NCBI GenBank assembly: GCA_036346275.1
Contig: CM070721.1
Coordinates: forward strand, 49,811,869-49,875,868
Reading direction: 5' to 3'
DNA length: 64,000 nucleotides
Origin: Otatea glauca
Lineage: Eukaryota > Streptophyta > Magnoliopsida > Poales > Poaceae
Shown: one piece after another, positions 24,662 through 36,200 of the stretch
Layout of the letters: each line of letters begins with the position of its first letter
How positions within the stretch are numbered: the first letter of the stretch is position 1
Made by a program: the position numbers and the translations under genes
The notes under the pieces: model-generated
Database searches by the model: none
What the model was told of the DNA's origin: nothing
What the model saw: only the letters and a program-made list of their open reading frames with translations

Positions 24662-26759
24662 TGACAAATCTAATATTGAGAGTAACCCTTTTGATAATCA
24701 TAATATTGATTAGTCTCAATTGTTAATTAATGACAAATCTTTATATGAGACTAACTCTTTTATTGAGTATATCTTTGATTAGTCTCATCTCATTGAAAAA
24801 TGGAAATCCCAAAGGTATGCATTCAATACAATTATATTATTTCTAGATGCATTCCTTGGATTCAAGATAAATGATGAACTTCACCGTAGTCTCAATCTTA
24901 AAGTGTGCATAATGTTTTCAATTCCATATATACATGAATGCACACATTTAGGAGGAGTTCATACTTTACTTTGATGTTTCAATAGTATTGATCTATTCAT
25001 CTTTCTATATCAAGGATCATTACTTTGAAATAATCCCTTGAGTATATTTAACTTGTGTAGTTGTAGTATACTCATGTTAATATAAGATAAACTCAAATGC
25101 TATCCAAGATTGATTATGTGCATATTGATTCCAATGTTCAATTATTTATATGCACATATTTGATGGAGTTTATTCTATAGTTGATGGCCTCAAAAGTATT
25201 GATTCCTTTCCATCACTCAAATATATTTGGATCATTACTTTCCATCAAAATGAGTATAAGAAACTTGTGTAGTTGATATATACTCATGTCAATTTAAATA
25301 AAATTTAAATTGAGTTTGGTTGTATATCAATCAAAGAACGCTTCATCATGTGTTGATGTTGTTTCTTCGTTGGTTAAGGACAAGCGAAAAGTTCTTGAGT
25401 ATAATGAAGAATTAGTTGCATCAAAGTACTCAAGACACCTTTAAATCATTCAAATTGATTAGGGTTGTGCTCAATCGATTGTGGGGGCATCAATTATGCG
25501 TTAATGGAGTGCATTTGATGATTGAGGCAACCGTGTTTGTTGGACTAACAATCTTCCATGAATTGTGAGGTAGGTTGAGTCCAAGAAAATAAAGAATCGG
25601 GAAAAAGAAGTCATCATGTGTTGATGAGCTTCAAGGATGAATCCTGAAGTGAAGTGAAGCTAGAGAAGGTTCATCATGTGTTGATGAACAAGAAGAAAGG
25701 ACCCGACTTGAAGAGAAGATGATTGAAATTATAAAACCTCTAAGTGGATGTGCTAGAGGCAAAGATATAACTAGCTAGGGCTAAGGATGTGTTCCTAGTC
25801 TTTTACCGGTCTCGGTGTTTGGATGAGAGACCGGGTTGCTAGTATAGGTTGTCGTACTATTAAGAGGGGTCGGGTCTTGTAGCTTGTACTTCATCATGTG
25901 TTGCTGAACTCAATCCGGTTCACTCTAGCTCACTCTCTTATTTGGTTTTTGCATGAGCTAAATATTTGCATGTGTTGCAAATAAGGGAGCTTATGCTTGC
26001 TTCTTATTGAATCTTAATCAATTTGGTTTTTGCATTGAGCTATGGATTTGCATGTGTTGCAAAAGGGAGATAGCTTATGCAAGTTGGTTTAAGTGGTTGT
26101 TTGTATGGAGCTAGATATTTGCATGTGTTGCAAATAGAGAGCTCATGCATCGGAGTCTTAGCTTGTGACATTGATCATGTGTTGATCATCACAAAGGCTA
26201 AGATAGGTTTATGTTTTGTGTTTGCAAAATGAGTTTTTGCAAAATATAGTTTAATTGAATCTTATCTTGGAGCATGTGAATAGAGTTTACAAATGTGTTT
26301 GCAAATTGGTTTCATAATGTGTTGATCATCACATAGCTCAAAGATATGATCTTGATTGCTCTTGTTTACAAGATTTATATTTGCAAATGTGTTTTGCAAA
26401 ATATTGGTGTTCATGCATTTGATATTGGAGCATGTGATTAGATTTTGTAAATATATTTTTCAAAATTATTTTGATCATGAGTTGATCATCACATAGCTCA
26501 ATATTTGATCTTATTGACTCTTCCGAGCTTGTAGTCATGCCCTTGATCAAGTCTATGTGAGGGATTTCGAAAAATCAAATTTTAGGTTTGAATGACTACA
26601 TTAGAGTTTTATTTTTGTGATATTTAAAAATATCTATGTTTGCTTAAATCTTGAAAATGGATGAAGATTGTATCCCTCGTGATAAGCTTCGCATAGAGTC
26701 CAAGATCACCTAAATCGGAGTTCAGAGTAAAAAGTTATGAATATTTTAGTGGTTGAAGG

Positions 26760-27010
26760 AGTGGTATGACCGCCCCTAGTCTGGTATGACCGGGGACACC
26801 CCGGTGTGTTTTTTACAGAGGAGTGTCTTTTGGGGGATGTAGACCGATATGACCGAACCCCTCCGGTCATACTGGCCGTAGAGCGGTCATATCGGCCTGG
26901 GGTGCGATATGACCGAATTTTCTGTTTAACGGCTAGTTTTTTTCTAGCTGTTGGACCAGAGGCCGGTCATACCGGCCCGGTCATACCGGCCCTAGGGCGG
27001 TATGACCGGG
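26760..27010 (+). repeat. CGGT-CAT-ACCG inverted motifs upstream of the LTR TATA box
   Basis: About nine close variants of CGGTCATACCG or its complement CGGTATGACCG, in both orientations, just upstream of the TATA box at 27068. Between them lie AACGGCTAG stems. The other LTR copy has the same arms with another core. Confidence 0.8.
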
Positions 27011-27067
27011 CCTTCTGGGCATTTATGCCCAATTTGCCTCCCAACGGCTAGTTTTTCTTATAGAGAC

Positions 27068-27075
27068 TATATAAG
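27068..27075 (+). promoter_or_regulatory. TATA box of the long LTR
   Basis: TATATAAG, in the position that corresponds to TATAAAAGG at 62340 in the other copy. It divides U3 from R. Confidence 0.6.
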
Positions 27076-27868
27076 TGGCATTTGGGTGTTGTTGACTTTG
27101 TTGAGCATTTGTGTGGTCTTGTGCATGTGTTGCATTCCCAAATTTGGTTCTTGAGCTAAGAGTGAGCTCTAATTGCATGTGTTGCAATTAGGAGAGGATT
27201 GAGAGCCTCTTGTGCATGTGCTGCACTTGAGGGAAGCCTTGTGCATGTGTTGCACTCGGTGATTACCATTGTACATGTGTTGCACTTGGTGAAGCTCAAG
27301 CTAGAACGCTTGACTTATTACTCTTGGTGTTTGCCGCCACTTAGACGGCGTGTGGAGGCATCATGCGCGGTGACCTTCTAAAGGAGATTGTGAGAAGACC
27401 CGACAAAGTTGTGAAGGTCGGAGCTCACCTACCCGGAGGGGGAAAAAGTTACCACTAGTGGAATCGAGGCGGATGCTCGATTCGTGGAGCCGGTCCAAAG
27501 TGATTTGGGCTAGCCTCAACGTGAATTAGGGGAGACCGAAAAGTCTCCAAACACCACGGTAAAAAGTATTGTGTCTCCTTGTGTTTTGCTTGCAATTCTC
27601 AATTTACATTGTTGCAATTTACATTCCTATAATTAAATTACTTGTCTTTAGGATTGTATATTCTTGTGTAGAGACATAATTAGCTAGTGTACTTAGTGAG
27701 CCTAATTGACTTATGCTTTAATTGTCAAAACCGTAGTTTATCGCTTCCGCATCTTTTATCATTTAGGTTTTGACATAAGGGTACTTAGGCGAGATTTTAA
27801 TTAATCGTAGAAGAAATTTTTTAAAGCCGCCTATTCACCCCCCTCTAGTTGGCATCCTCGATCTTACA

Positions 27869-28900
27869 GCCCGTCGCATCGACGGACTTGTGAAAGAATA
27901 TGGTGCCATTGCAGTATACCATGAAGTTGATGCTCATGCGTATCGGCCCGGTCTAAGAATCGCACATTATTGTTACGCTATATGTAGCCCATTCTTGGTT
28001 GAACTTGGTCATCTTCTCCTGTATGTTCGTTTCGTTGGTGTCTAAATACTTCCCATCTATGTCTCTCCCACTCGGGGACAGGAAACCCTCGCCTTCAAAT
28101 AAAGTCATTCGATGAAAATATGAGCTATTAATCGGTATACAATTGGATGAAAATTTAAAAGCTCACTTACCCTATTTTTGAGTTTCCCTCACGGCGTTAA
28201 CAAAGTAGGGATTGTATGTTTTTCTCCCTGCGATACTAGCCATGTGGAAAATTTTGGCCTAAGCCGAGCTAATCGCTTGCTTCGCATTTGTCCCCTTCTG
28301 TGTCTATTGTCCAGTGTCAATCCTTGCTTACACAGGGTTACGGGCCATACCAAAGTTGTAATCCCCCACGATCGGTCTTTTTCGTTGCGATGAACTCCGA
28401 AATATCCTCGACAACACACCGCCGTCCTCTCCTCTAGCCCTCCTAGAGGTGCCACTACCACCACCATACTCATACCTGCCACCTGACCGACTGATAAATT
28501 ATGATTTCGCCCTGGAGGCAACCATGGCATGTTGTAGTTGGTCCTCCTCATCAGCACAACCCGTGTACTCTGAATATGCATTTCTTCTCGACGGGGAATC
28601 TGCAGCTGTTGCTTCCTTTTTGAGCCTCTCGTCCCTCTTTCCTTTCTTCTCATCCTTTGTCTTATCTAGGTGCTTTCGTATCGCGCCCTGCCAAATGGTG
28701 CTTCCGTCAGGTTGCATTGCCTTCTTTCTTCTCTTGTTGATAATACTTATATCGAAATCCGATCTCCATCTTGTTGTTGTGCTCCCACACAAATGTTATC
28801 CCGGTCTGCCATCTGCTAATACAAAACAACAAGCTGTCAGCATGCATGCAGTTTACCTTACAAAATCACAATCAGAAGCAAATTTTGGCTGGCTACCAAA
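27869..28900 (-). pseudogene. hAT A transposase, N-terminal half
   Basis: It resumes hAT A at the sequence equivalent to hAT B 17408. On the minus strand it retains the DUF659 start (around 27869-28000), the linker with the DTG motif (about 28400-28190) and the degenerate BED-finger exon (28792-28499). Stops and frameshifts are present. 28900-29719 is AT-rich intron and terminal sequence of the element. Confidence 0.7.
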
Positions 28901-29727
28901 AACATAATCAAACACAATGGCTATACATAATATATGTTATCCAAAACCATGTCGATTGGATGATATTCTCAGACACAAAATGTAAAACTAGGAATACATA
29001 TAATAGAAGCACCTCTCTATTAATAACTATCTTAATTAATACGTTCTTTCGCGATGCGCCAAACTATGTTTCCTTATCTATAGCTGAAAAACACACATTA
29101 TATGAGTTAATTTGCTTGATGTAGCTTCCAAGACAAATTCTTTGGTGTTTTTTTTTGTTATATCCAACTAAATGAATCATGGTTGAATGTATGGTACATA
29201 ATACTCTAATGGTCTAAATCATTGTTTTCCTATTGGTCTTCGCTAGCTAGGACAACCAGAGAGCCACAAAGATTACTACGATGTTAAACACATAGCCAAA
29301 AATCCAAGATCTATTGCTTCTGAATGGAGAGAATACATCCTAGCAGCCAAGCGATTTTCGACATCAACCAAGTGATTTTCGACACTACTGAATATAGAGA
29401 TGTTATGGCTGCTTTCCCAAGTTCGTGCGCTGTACACTATGCAGCTCACACTGTTCATTGTTTTTTCTTTTTCAATTTTGTAAATTCGGAATTTACCTTA
29501 AAACACCTCCCCAAATTAGGTTTTTTAAAAAAATCATCACAAACATCACAAACCTATTAATACTAATTTTAGAAAACTTGTGCATAAATTTTTCCAAATT
29601 TTCCGGATTTTTTGAATTTGAATTTGACCCATTTACCAACCGATTTTTAATTTCGAACGAGCTCGATACACTTGATTTTCATGTAAATCACTCTATTTTT
29701 GTTCGTTTTTGAAACCCTGCACAAGCG

Positions 29728-30243
29728 TAGCTTAGACTAGATGACGACACCATCAGTACTTGAGATGAAATAATTGGATACGGAACAGGATGTTAAACAG
29801 CTGGAGACTGGATTGCAAATGACAACAGCAGTTTTTCTGTTAAGCCAGTTGGTGTTCGTAGTCCAGAATGTGTTCCCACAAGCATGCACAACAGGGGTGA
29901 AGCGGCGTTTAATCCCCCGTCCCTAATGTTAATCCCGTTTAAAACACGGAAATTTCTTTCAATTCCTGCTAGAATTGAACTGTTTCCTGTGAAATTTCAA
30001 GCAGAGCCTTGCACAGGCGTACAGCAAGTAAACCATAACCCTACAGTCACTTGTCACCGACACATTGTTATTTACAATCGCCAAAACAGCAGTTCTTACT
30101 TCTTGCCCTTCCGAACTATAAGCTTTTCTAAAACAGCAAGTAAGGTATCCTAATCAACTCCAGAAATATGGAAGCAAAACTGAATGGACAGCTATTTTCT
30201 TACCCCTAACTCCTGCCACGCTAAGAATATATTCTCGCATTTA
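29728..30243. other. Downstream flank of MINIYO, including its probable 3' UTR
   Basis: It lies between hAT A and the MINIYO stop codon at 30244-30246. No other gene. On the minus strand an AATAAA-like string (AATAAAT, complement of about 30238-30244) overlaps the stop region; the true cleavage site cannot be placed. Confidence 0.5.
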
Positions 30244-33200
30244 TTAAACAACTGATGTCTTAAGCCTCTCAACCTCAGTTATGAGGGAAGAATTCATCTC
30301 ACAAGCATCCTTCAGGATTTCAAATCTTCTGCCCAGTTCATCACTGCGTTGGGAATCCTGTGCAATCCCTTGCAGTACAAAACTCTGGAGCATGGCCTGT
30401 TGGACAGAATTTTCCAAACACCGAGGATGGGCATGATTAAGAATTCTAGGAATTGCAGCATAAAGAGTTCGTGTTCTTTTGTCAAAAAAAAAATGTTCTT
30501 GAAACCCAAGGAACACTTACCTCGTGATGCCGCTTCTGGGCATAGCAACGGATAAGGGACTTAACCAGCTTATTTCGCACTTTGCCAGAAGCTCTGCACC
30601 GGAAAACAAAGCCGGAAAGATGATGCCTCGCTAGTGTGAAAGACACAGAATCCCTCTGAGCAGCTTTGTCAAGGACACCAGATGTCCAAGATTTGGCATA
30701 AGCCTCCAAAATTCCTTCGTCGTCCTTCAAAAGTAATGTAAAAATATGAAGCAATGAAGCCATCACTTTTTTCACAGAGAAGCAGTGAACTACAAGCTAT
30801 GATGTACAGACACGAATGCGTCGACAGGATACGACACGGAATTCGCCATTTTTCAAAAAATGCCAACACGGCTATATATATTTAAATAATAATAATATAT
30901 GTGTATTATTCTCTGTTTTTCTACATGCTTATCAAAATAAAATAATGTAAATTATAAACTAGGAATATGTACCTCTAAGCTGAGGAAGAATAGGTACCGT
31001 CACTTTAGGATATATCTTTCAATCACCATTACTAATTTTCAGCAAGTGCACTTCGACTCTGGAGTAGCTACTAGTACCAATATATTTGCAATACTTACAT
31101 CTCAATTTCATATTTCCTCTAGACGGACCACCATTATCTAAAACGTCTACATAGTTCCACAATGGAGCCTTGATGTTGGTGTTTTACTCCTCTCGGGTGG
31201 CTAGGGTTACCCTTTAGGTTGCTGAGCTAGGCCAGGCTATGTCATCATATGTGTCGGATACATGTCGATGAAGTGTTGAACATTAAAATTATTTATTTTA
31301 GCTATCTAATTGTCCAAATGTGACCGATACGTGTCGAGTGGCGTATCAGTGTCATATCCGTATCGGACATGTGTTGGACACCGATACGGCACCAAACTGA
31401 CTGTCGGTGCTACACAGACTACAAGTAGATGGGGACAATTACACAACCATAGAATGCAGTTCATATATGTATGGAAATCAAATAATTGGAAGTAAAATTG
31501 CATATATTTTGTACTCTTTGCATAGTCTAGGTTGTGGAATGCGCAAACCCAAAAGGAGATCAAGGTTTAAAAAATAAAAATAAACCTTGAAAATGAATTT
31601 CATAATTTACACTGTAATTAGTTAGTTACTACCAAAAATGCCATCCAGAAGAGAAGCATAAAACTGAAGAAACAATACCTCAAGAGGCTCCAAATATCCT
31701 TGGACATCGCCAATGCATTTGTCTTGTGGAGGCAACAGTTCAAGCACATAAGCATTAGACAATGCATTCCAGGCTGCAAAACGAACTGTACGCTCAACAC
31801 TTCGATGCAAATAAATGGCCACCTGCCGGCCGAAAATACCATCTCCATATGAGACTGCTGCGAATTGCTCAACAAGGCTCTCGACAAAAGTAGTATAACT
31901 TCCATGAATTTTCTCCTGGAATCTGAGAATTTCAGGAGTTCTAATCGCTTTTGCTTCTTCTACATTGCCCACAGATCCTACAACCTCATCTTTCTTGACA
32001 GAGTGAGATCTGTCATTTTTCTGGCGTAATATGTCCAGATGCTGGCCATACAATTCTTGCAGAGAGTTAAAAATGTCCCTACTTCTGTCTTCTTGAAGCA
32101 AGTCCATGTTAGTGCGGACAGAGGCAGAAAGTGCATGCATCTTCCAAACCAAAGGAACATGAAGGCATGGAGCAGCTAAAATGGCTTCCAGACCTAAAAG
32201 AAAGATAAGACCAGCTTTTGAAACATCAACAGCATAGTTGGCTGATGTTGACATGGTGCCTTTTGGATCATCAATGCAGCAGACTGCACTTAGAATCCAA
32301 TGTACAGGAAGAGGCAGTCTCTGGTGTGCCCACTCTACAACTAATGTACTGCAAGGTGGATTTACAGCTTCTGCTAAATCTGTTTCTTCTTGAATTGTCT
32401 CCAACGTCTCTGGCACTTTTGGCACATTAATGCCACTGTTATTTCTTGCATATTTATCTGGATTCTTCTTCTTGATGGCCAACCATCTGGATCTGAAATG
32501 TGAATTGAGCACACTGCTAAAATGCAGATACTCATCTTCAGTTATGTCCCACTCAAAAGTATTTGGTGATTTCATGTGAGAAGCAGTAAGATGTATGGAA
32601 TATTTGAGACATTTCAGAACTGAAGGCTGGAATAGGATATCAAAAGCTTTTTCCAACGTAGAGATCTGGCCAGGTCCTGCAATCAATGATACACCAAGGA
32701 CAGAACTGATTCTCTCTGAAGCTGTGGCAACTGAATTAGTCACATTATCTGAGTTCACAACTTTATTCAGAGTAACAAGACCTTCCGGCACTGCAGAGAA
32801 AATTTTGATTAACTCTAGGACCAACTGTGAATCCAGTTGTGCAAGTAGGCATTTTAGAGACCAAAACTCTCCACCACATGTCCCCCAGCCAAACCCAACA
32901 CCAGGAGCTGGTCCTCCTCTACCAAACATCTCTATATTTTGTAATACAGACCATTGAGAGGAAATCATTGGCATGAGTGAAGTTAGCAAGTGAAACAAGT
33001 CTTTATGCCACAAACTGGAAATGCCTTCTCCTAATATCTTGCCAGCAATCCCTGATTTAGATTCGTTGAGATGCTCGGAACAATTTGTTGTCGCTCTTTG
33101 AATTACTCTGTCAACAGAGAATGATAGCTGCATTAATCTTTGAAGGCAACTTATGGAAGACAATGATGCATCAACATTACCCTGGGATCTCACATAACAA

Positions 33201-36200
33201 AGCCCCTGCACCAACGATACACCATGGAAAGACAGATGTTCCTCATGCCCAACAGCATCGGTACCCGAGAAGCTGACAAACCCATTAGTAATTATGCCCA
33301 GGCCAATTTTGGGGACAAAGTCAGGTATCCAAGGCAAGGAATAACTTTTACCATCAGAAATGCCATCCGGTGATATTCTTTCTAATATCGAATTAAGCAT
33401 GCCTAGCACACAAGAAATCACTAAAACCAAGCAGCTTCCCTCTAGTATATGCTTTGTATTCTTGCTCTGCCCATTGATTAGTGAACACACATAGGGAATA
33501 TCATTCAGATGTAACCAAGATAGCGCCAAATCTACCATTGGAACTACATGGTTCCAAGACCATGTCTCAACATAACTGTCAGAAACTCCCCTATCTTGCT
33601 TGCCAAGCTGCTCCACTGAATGAAGAAGTGGCAGCCTTCGTGCCAGAGCTCCTAATACAAGATACGACTCTCTTGCAATGGAACTAAACTCAGAAAGAAC
33701 ATTTCTTTCACTTATCTTCTGAAACACTGGAGGGCTGAGCCAAAGGCACAAAACAGGAAAGAAATCTGTGAAGTGATCTATGCAAAACCCATAAGAAATA
33801 CAGGTTCTCCAAAACCGCAGCTGCTCAACCATCATTGCTGAACTAAGCTTGCATTGTTCCTTACCGGATCTTATCCAATCCTCAAGGGTATAAGCTTTTC
33901 TGTACCAGTGCCACATTGCCTGCTGAAAAACTCCATGATTCACGAAATTCAAGCATATTTGTCTGTTGCATTTGGACAAAACCTAAGCCAAAGGAATAAA
34001 TGACTTTAGATGCTAATAAGAAGGCGTTCTGTTTGACAGAAATAGAAGCAATAAAGGAAAACCATGATTTTCGCATATATTTTTTTAGTATAAGCAAAGC
34101 AATCTCAGCTACCAATAGCTATTAATATGCTCATGGTGTTTATCATCTCATCATAACAATGGGACAACCAAAGGGCAGACACAGATTATAAAACATGAAA
34201 ATCACAAATCATAAAAGATGAAAACTCTCCCAATAGTTTTTATCTAATACATATCTAAATACAGTTGCTATGTATTTATATATGAGAAACTGATTAGAGA
34301 CCTCATAATAATATCGTTGGTTGCTACTCGCTAGTTGCCACTAAAAAGGAACTCGTTCAAGAATCAGCTATGACAATGGCAACTGATACACAGTGTTAAC
34401 ACACTTGCGTCCAAAAGGAAACCATTTGAGCTCAACTAACAATCAACTATTCAGAAACAAAATCACAATCGATTACTAGAAGAAGCATAACTAGATCGAA
34501 TGATCAACAAATGGTAAGCAAGGATGATCAAGAAAGAAACACTATAAATAGCAACAATATGAACCTTCAGGAAGTAATCAACAGTAACATAAATACACAT
34601 GCCAATGTAAAACGTCAATTATCGATCACTACCATGTTGCCCCTATAATATGAGATCGTCTATAGCACCAAAGATTACCTTCATAAGAGTAACCCCTTTA
34701 ATCTGTGAGGAGTGAATTTCCATTGATCCTTGCTTGACCAACAGCTTAAGAACACTTTGAACAAGCCTCGGACAATTCAAAATAGCATCAGCAGATTGTG
34801 GAGAGTGTCTTGCTAATGCCACAAGAATTGAAACAAGACAATCTTCTAGAATTGGAGCTGGGTCCATCTGAAGCCACAAAGAAACACAAGTTGAATATAA
34901 GATCAATAATAATGAGCATCTCCTTACACATTAGAAAATTAAAAGATGGACAAAAATAAAATGGGACAAATAGCTAATACAAAGATTACTGGCAAAGTAA
35001 TAAAACTGCAATACAAAGCTACCGCTATAAAACAAACAGTCAACCTGGTACAAAGTATCATGGATGAACAGCACAAACAAGCAAAACAAGGGGAAAGCCC
35101 AGAAGCTGGGCAATACATTCCCAAGGATAGTAGTGGTATATCATAACGGGTAAACACCGCCAAGAGGATAGTCGGTCGGTGTGCTTGAGAGCAGAGGGGG
35201 CTAGAGACTAGGAAGAACTTGTTTATTTCTTGCTTGATGAATACAAAGATGGGCATCCATACGAATAGGCATAGGACTCCTAATAAGATGGAAACTAACC
35301 ATCTGATATGCATGAATGCATCTAATCTATTAACGAGATACGCATGCAATGCAACTACTACCAAATCCTGAGATATGCCAACTAATTCAAATTCCTAATA
35401 TTAAGATAAGGAGCTAAGATTCTATCTAACAATTTGCTGTCCTCCGTTGCTACCGAAGATACTGCTGTCTTGCCACACGGCCGCTGCCCTGACTCACTTG
35501 GAAGTTATGGCTCGTGGTGTTTGCAACCAAGTGCACTGCTCTGTCTCCCTATGGCCTCCACGTCATAACAAGAAGGATATCGGATGATATAAAACAATGA
35601 TGATCAATTAGTGTGTTAAAACTATGAGACACCTAGAACTGCCATATGGAATACAGCTCCAATAAATCCAAAGAATGTTGCTAAAAAATTCATAGCTTAA
35701 AAAACTTGTTAGATATCAAATTATCATGATTTGGACCATGGTAAAAACATACTAGTGGAAACCAGCTACTTACTGCCGTGGTGAGGAACAGGAGGTGCTG
35801 TGACAACCCGGTAAGGAGGTATTTCACTGCTATTTTAAATGGATAAAGATGGCAAATATTATACAAGACTGAAAATAAACACAATTTGGGGGAAACATGG
35901 AGAGAAAAGGTGAGTAAATTAAGCTAATCGGAAACATAAGGAAATTGGTCAGCTCCCAGCCACCAGTTTTGAGTCTGGGATTTTACAAAAAAGAGATGGA
36001 ATGGGATAATTCAGCCATGAACTTTCGAAAAGCTTTCCATATTGTTCAATAAACTTGAATCGGTCATCACTTGTCACTGCCACAATTAAAACGATGACTA
36101 CAACTGTAATTAACAGACAAGATGGTGTTTGTGCAAAAAATTTAGAGCCAATGGTTATGCTATTCTATTATTAAAGAAAGCAAAAGCCACTATTTAATTT

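Larger units (their letters stand above)
25340..27290 (+). repeat. Array of small hairpins with a TGTGT loop
   Basis: At least 14 inverted repeats share the loop TGTGT but have different arms. Examples: CATCA/TGATG at 25344-25358; TCATCA/TGATGA at 25611-25627; GTTCATCA/TGATGAAC at 25669-25689; TATTTGCA/TGCAAATA at 25963-25983; TGATCA/TGATCA near 26175; TAATTGCA/TGCAATTA at 27170-27190; GTGCA/TGCAC near 27210 and 27243. Several have an outer stem as well, for example GCATGAGCT (25951-25959) with AGCTTATGC (25988-25996). See findings. Confidence 0.85.
24662..27868 (+). mobile_element. Long LTR (3.2 kb) with hairpin arrays, probably Ty1-copia SIRE/Maximus-like
   Basis: It is homologous along its length to 59.72-63.16 kb. 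It begins TGACAAATC and ends with the block CCCCCCTCTAGTTGGCATCC and then CTTACA, the LTR ending seen in SIRE/Maximus-type copia elements of grasses. The family assignment rests on that ending and on the internal region of the other copy; no pol is present in either. No 5-bp target duplication is visible (GATAG against GCCCG), and about 495 bp of hAT A, corresponding to hAT B 16910-17405, are missing at the site. It carries a TATA box at 27068-27075. The first 60 bp seen in the other copy are absent, and instead a 69-bp unit starting TGACAAATCT is tandemly duplicated. Confidence 0.75.
13246..29719 (-). mobile_element. hAT element A, split by three later insertions
   Basis: The left end starts CATGGTTTACAATACCG; the right end, read inward on the minus strand, starts CAGGGTTTCAAAAACGA. 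The 8-bp flanks CACACGCG (13238-13245) and CACAAGCG (29720-29727) match at 7 of 8. The parts that belong to this copy are 13246-14321, about 19501-19693, 23374-24661 and 27869-29719. They align in order with the second copy at 14322-19500. Between them sit hAT B, a solo chromovirus LTR and a 3.2-kb LTR. Without the insertions the element would be about 4.4 kb, having lost about 495 bp at the third insertion. It encodes a decayed hAT transposase on the minus strand. Confidence 0.8.

Noticed and set aside
25340..27290. CRISPR-like array of palindromic repeats
   Set aside because: Spacing is irregular, the conserved part is the loop and not the repeat, and this is plant nuclear DNA inside an LTR.
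31622..31678. Extension of MINIYO exon 8 to the in-frame stop at 31622
   Set aside because: A GT donor after LEPLE and the in-phase downstream exon starting DDEGILEAY give the family-typical continuation; the extra codons are intron.
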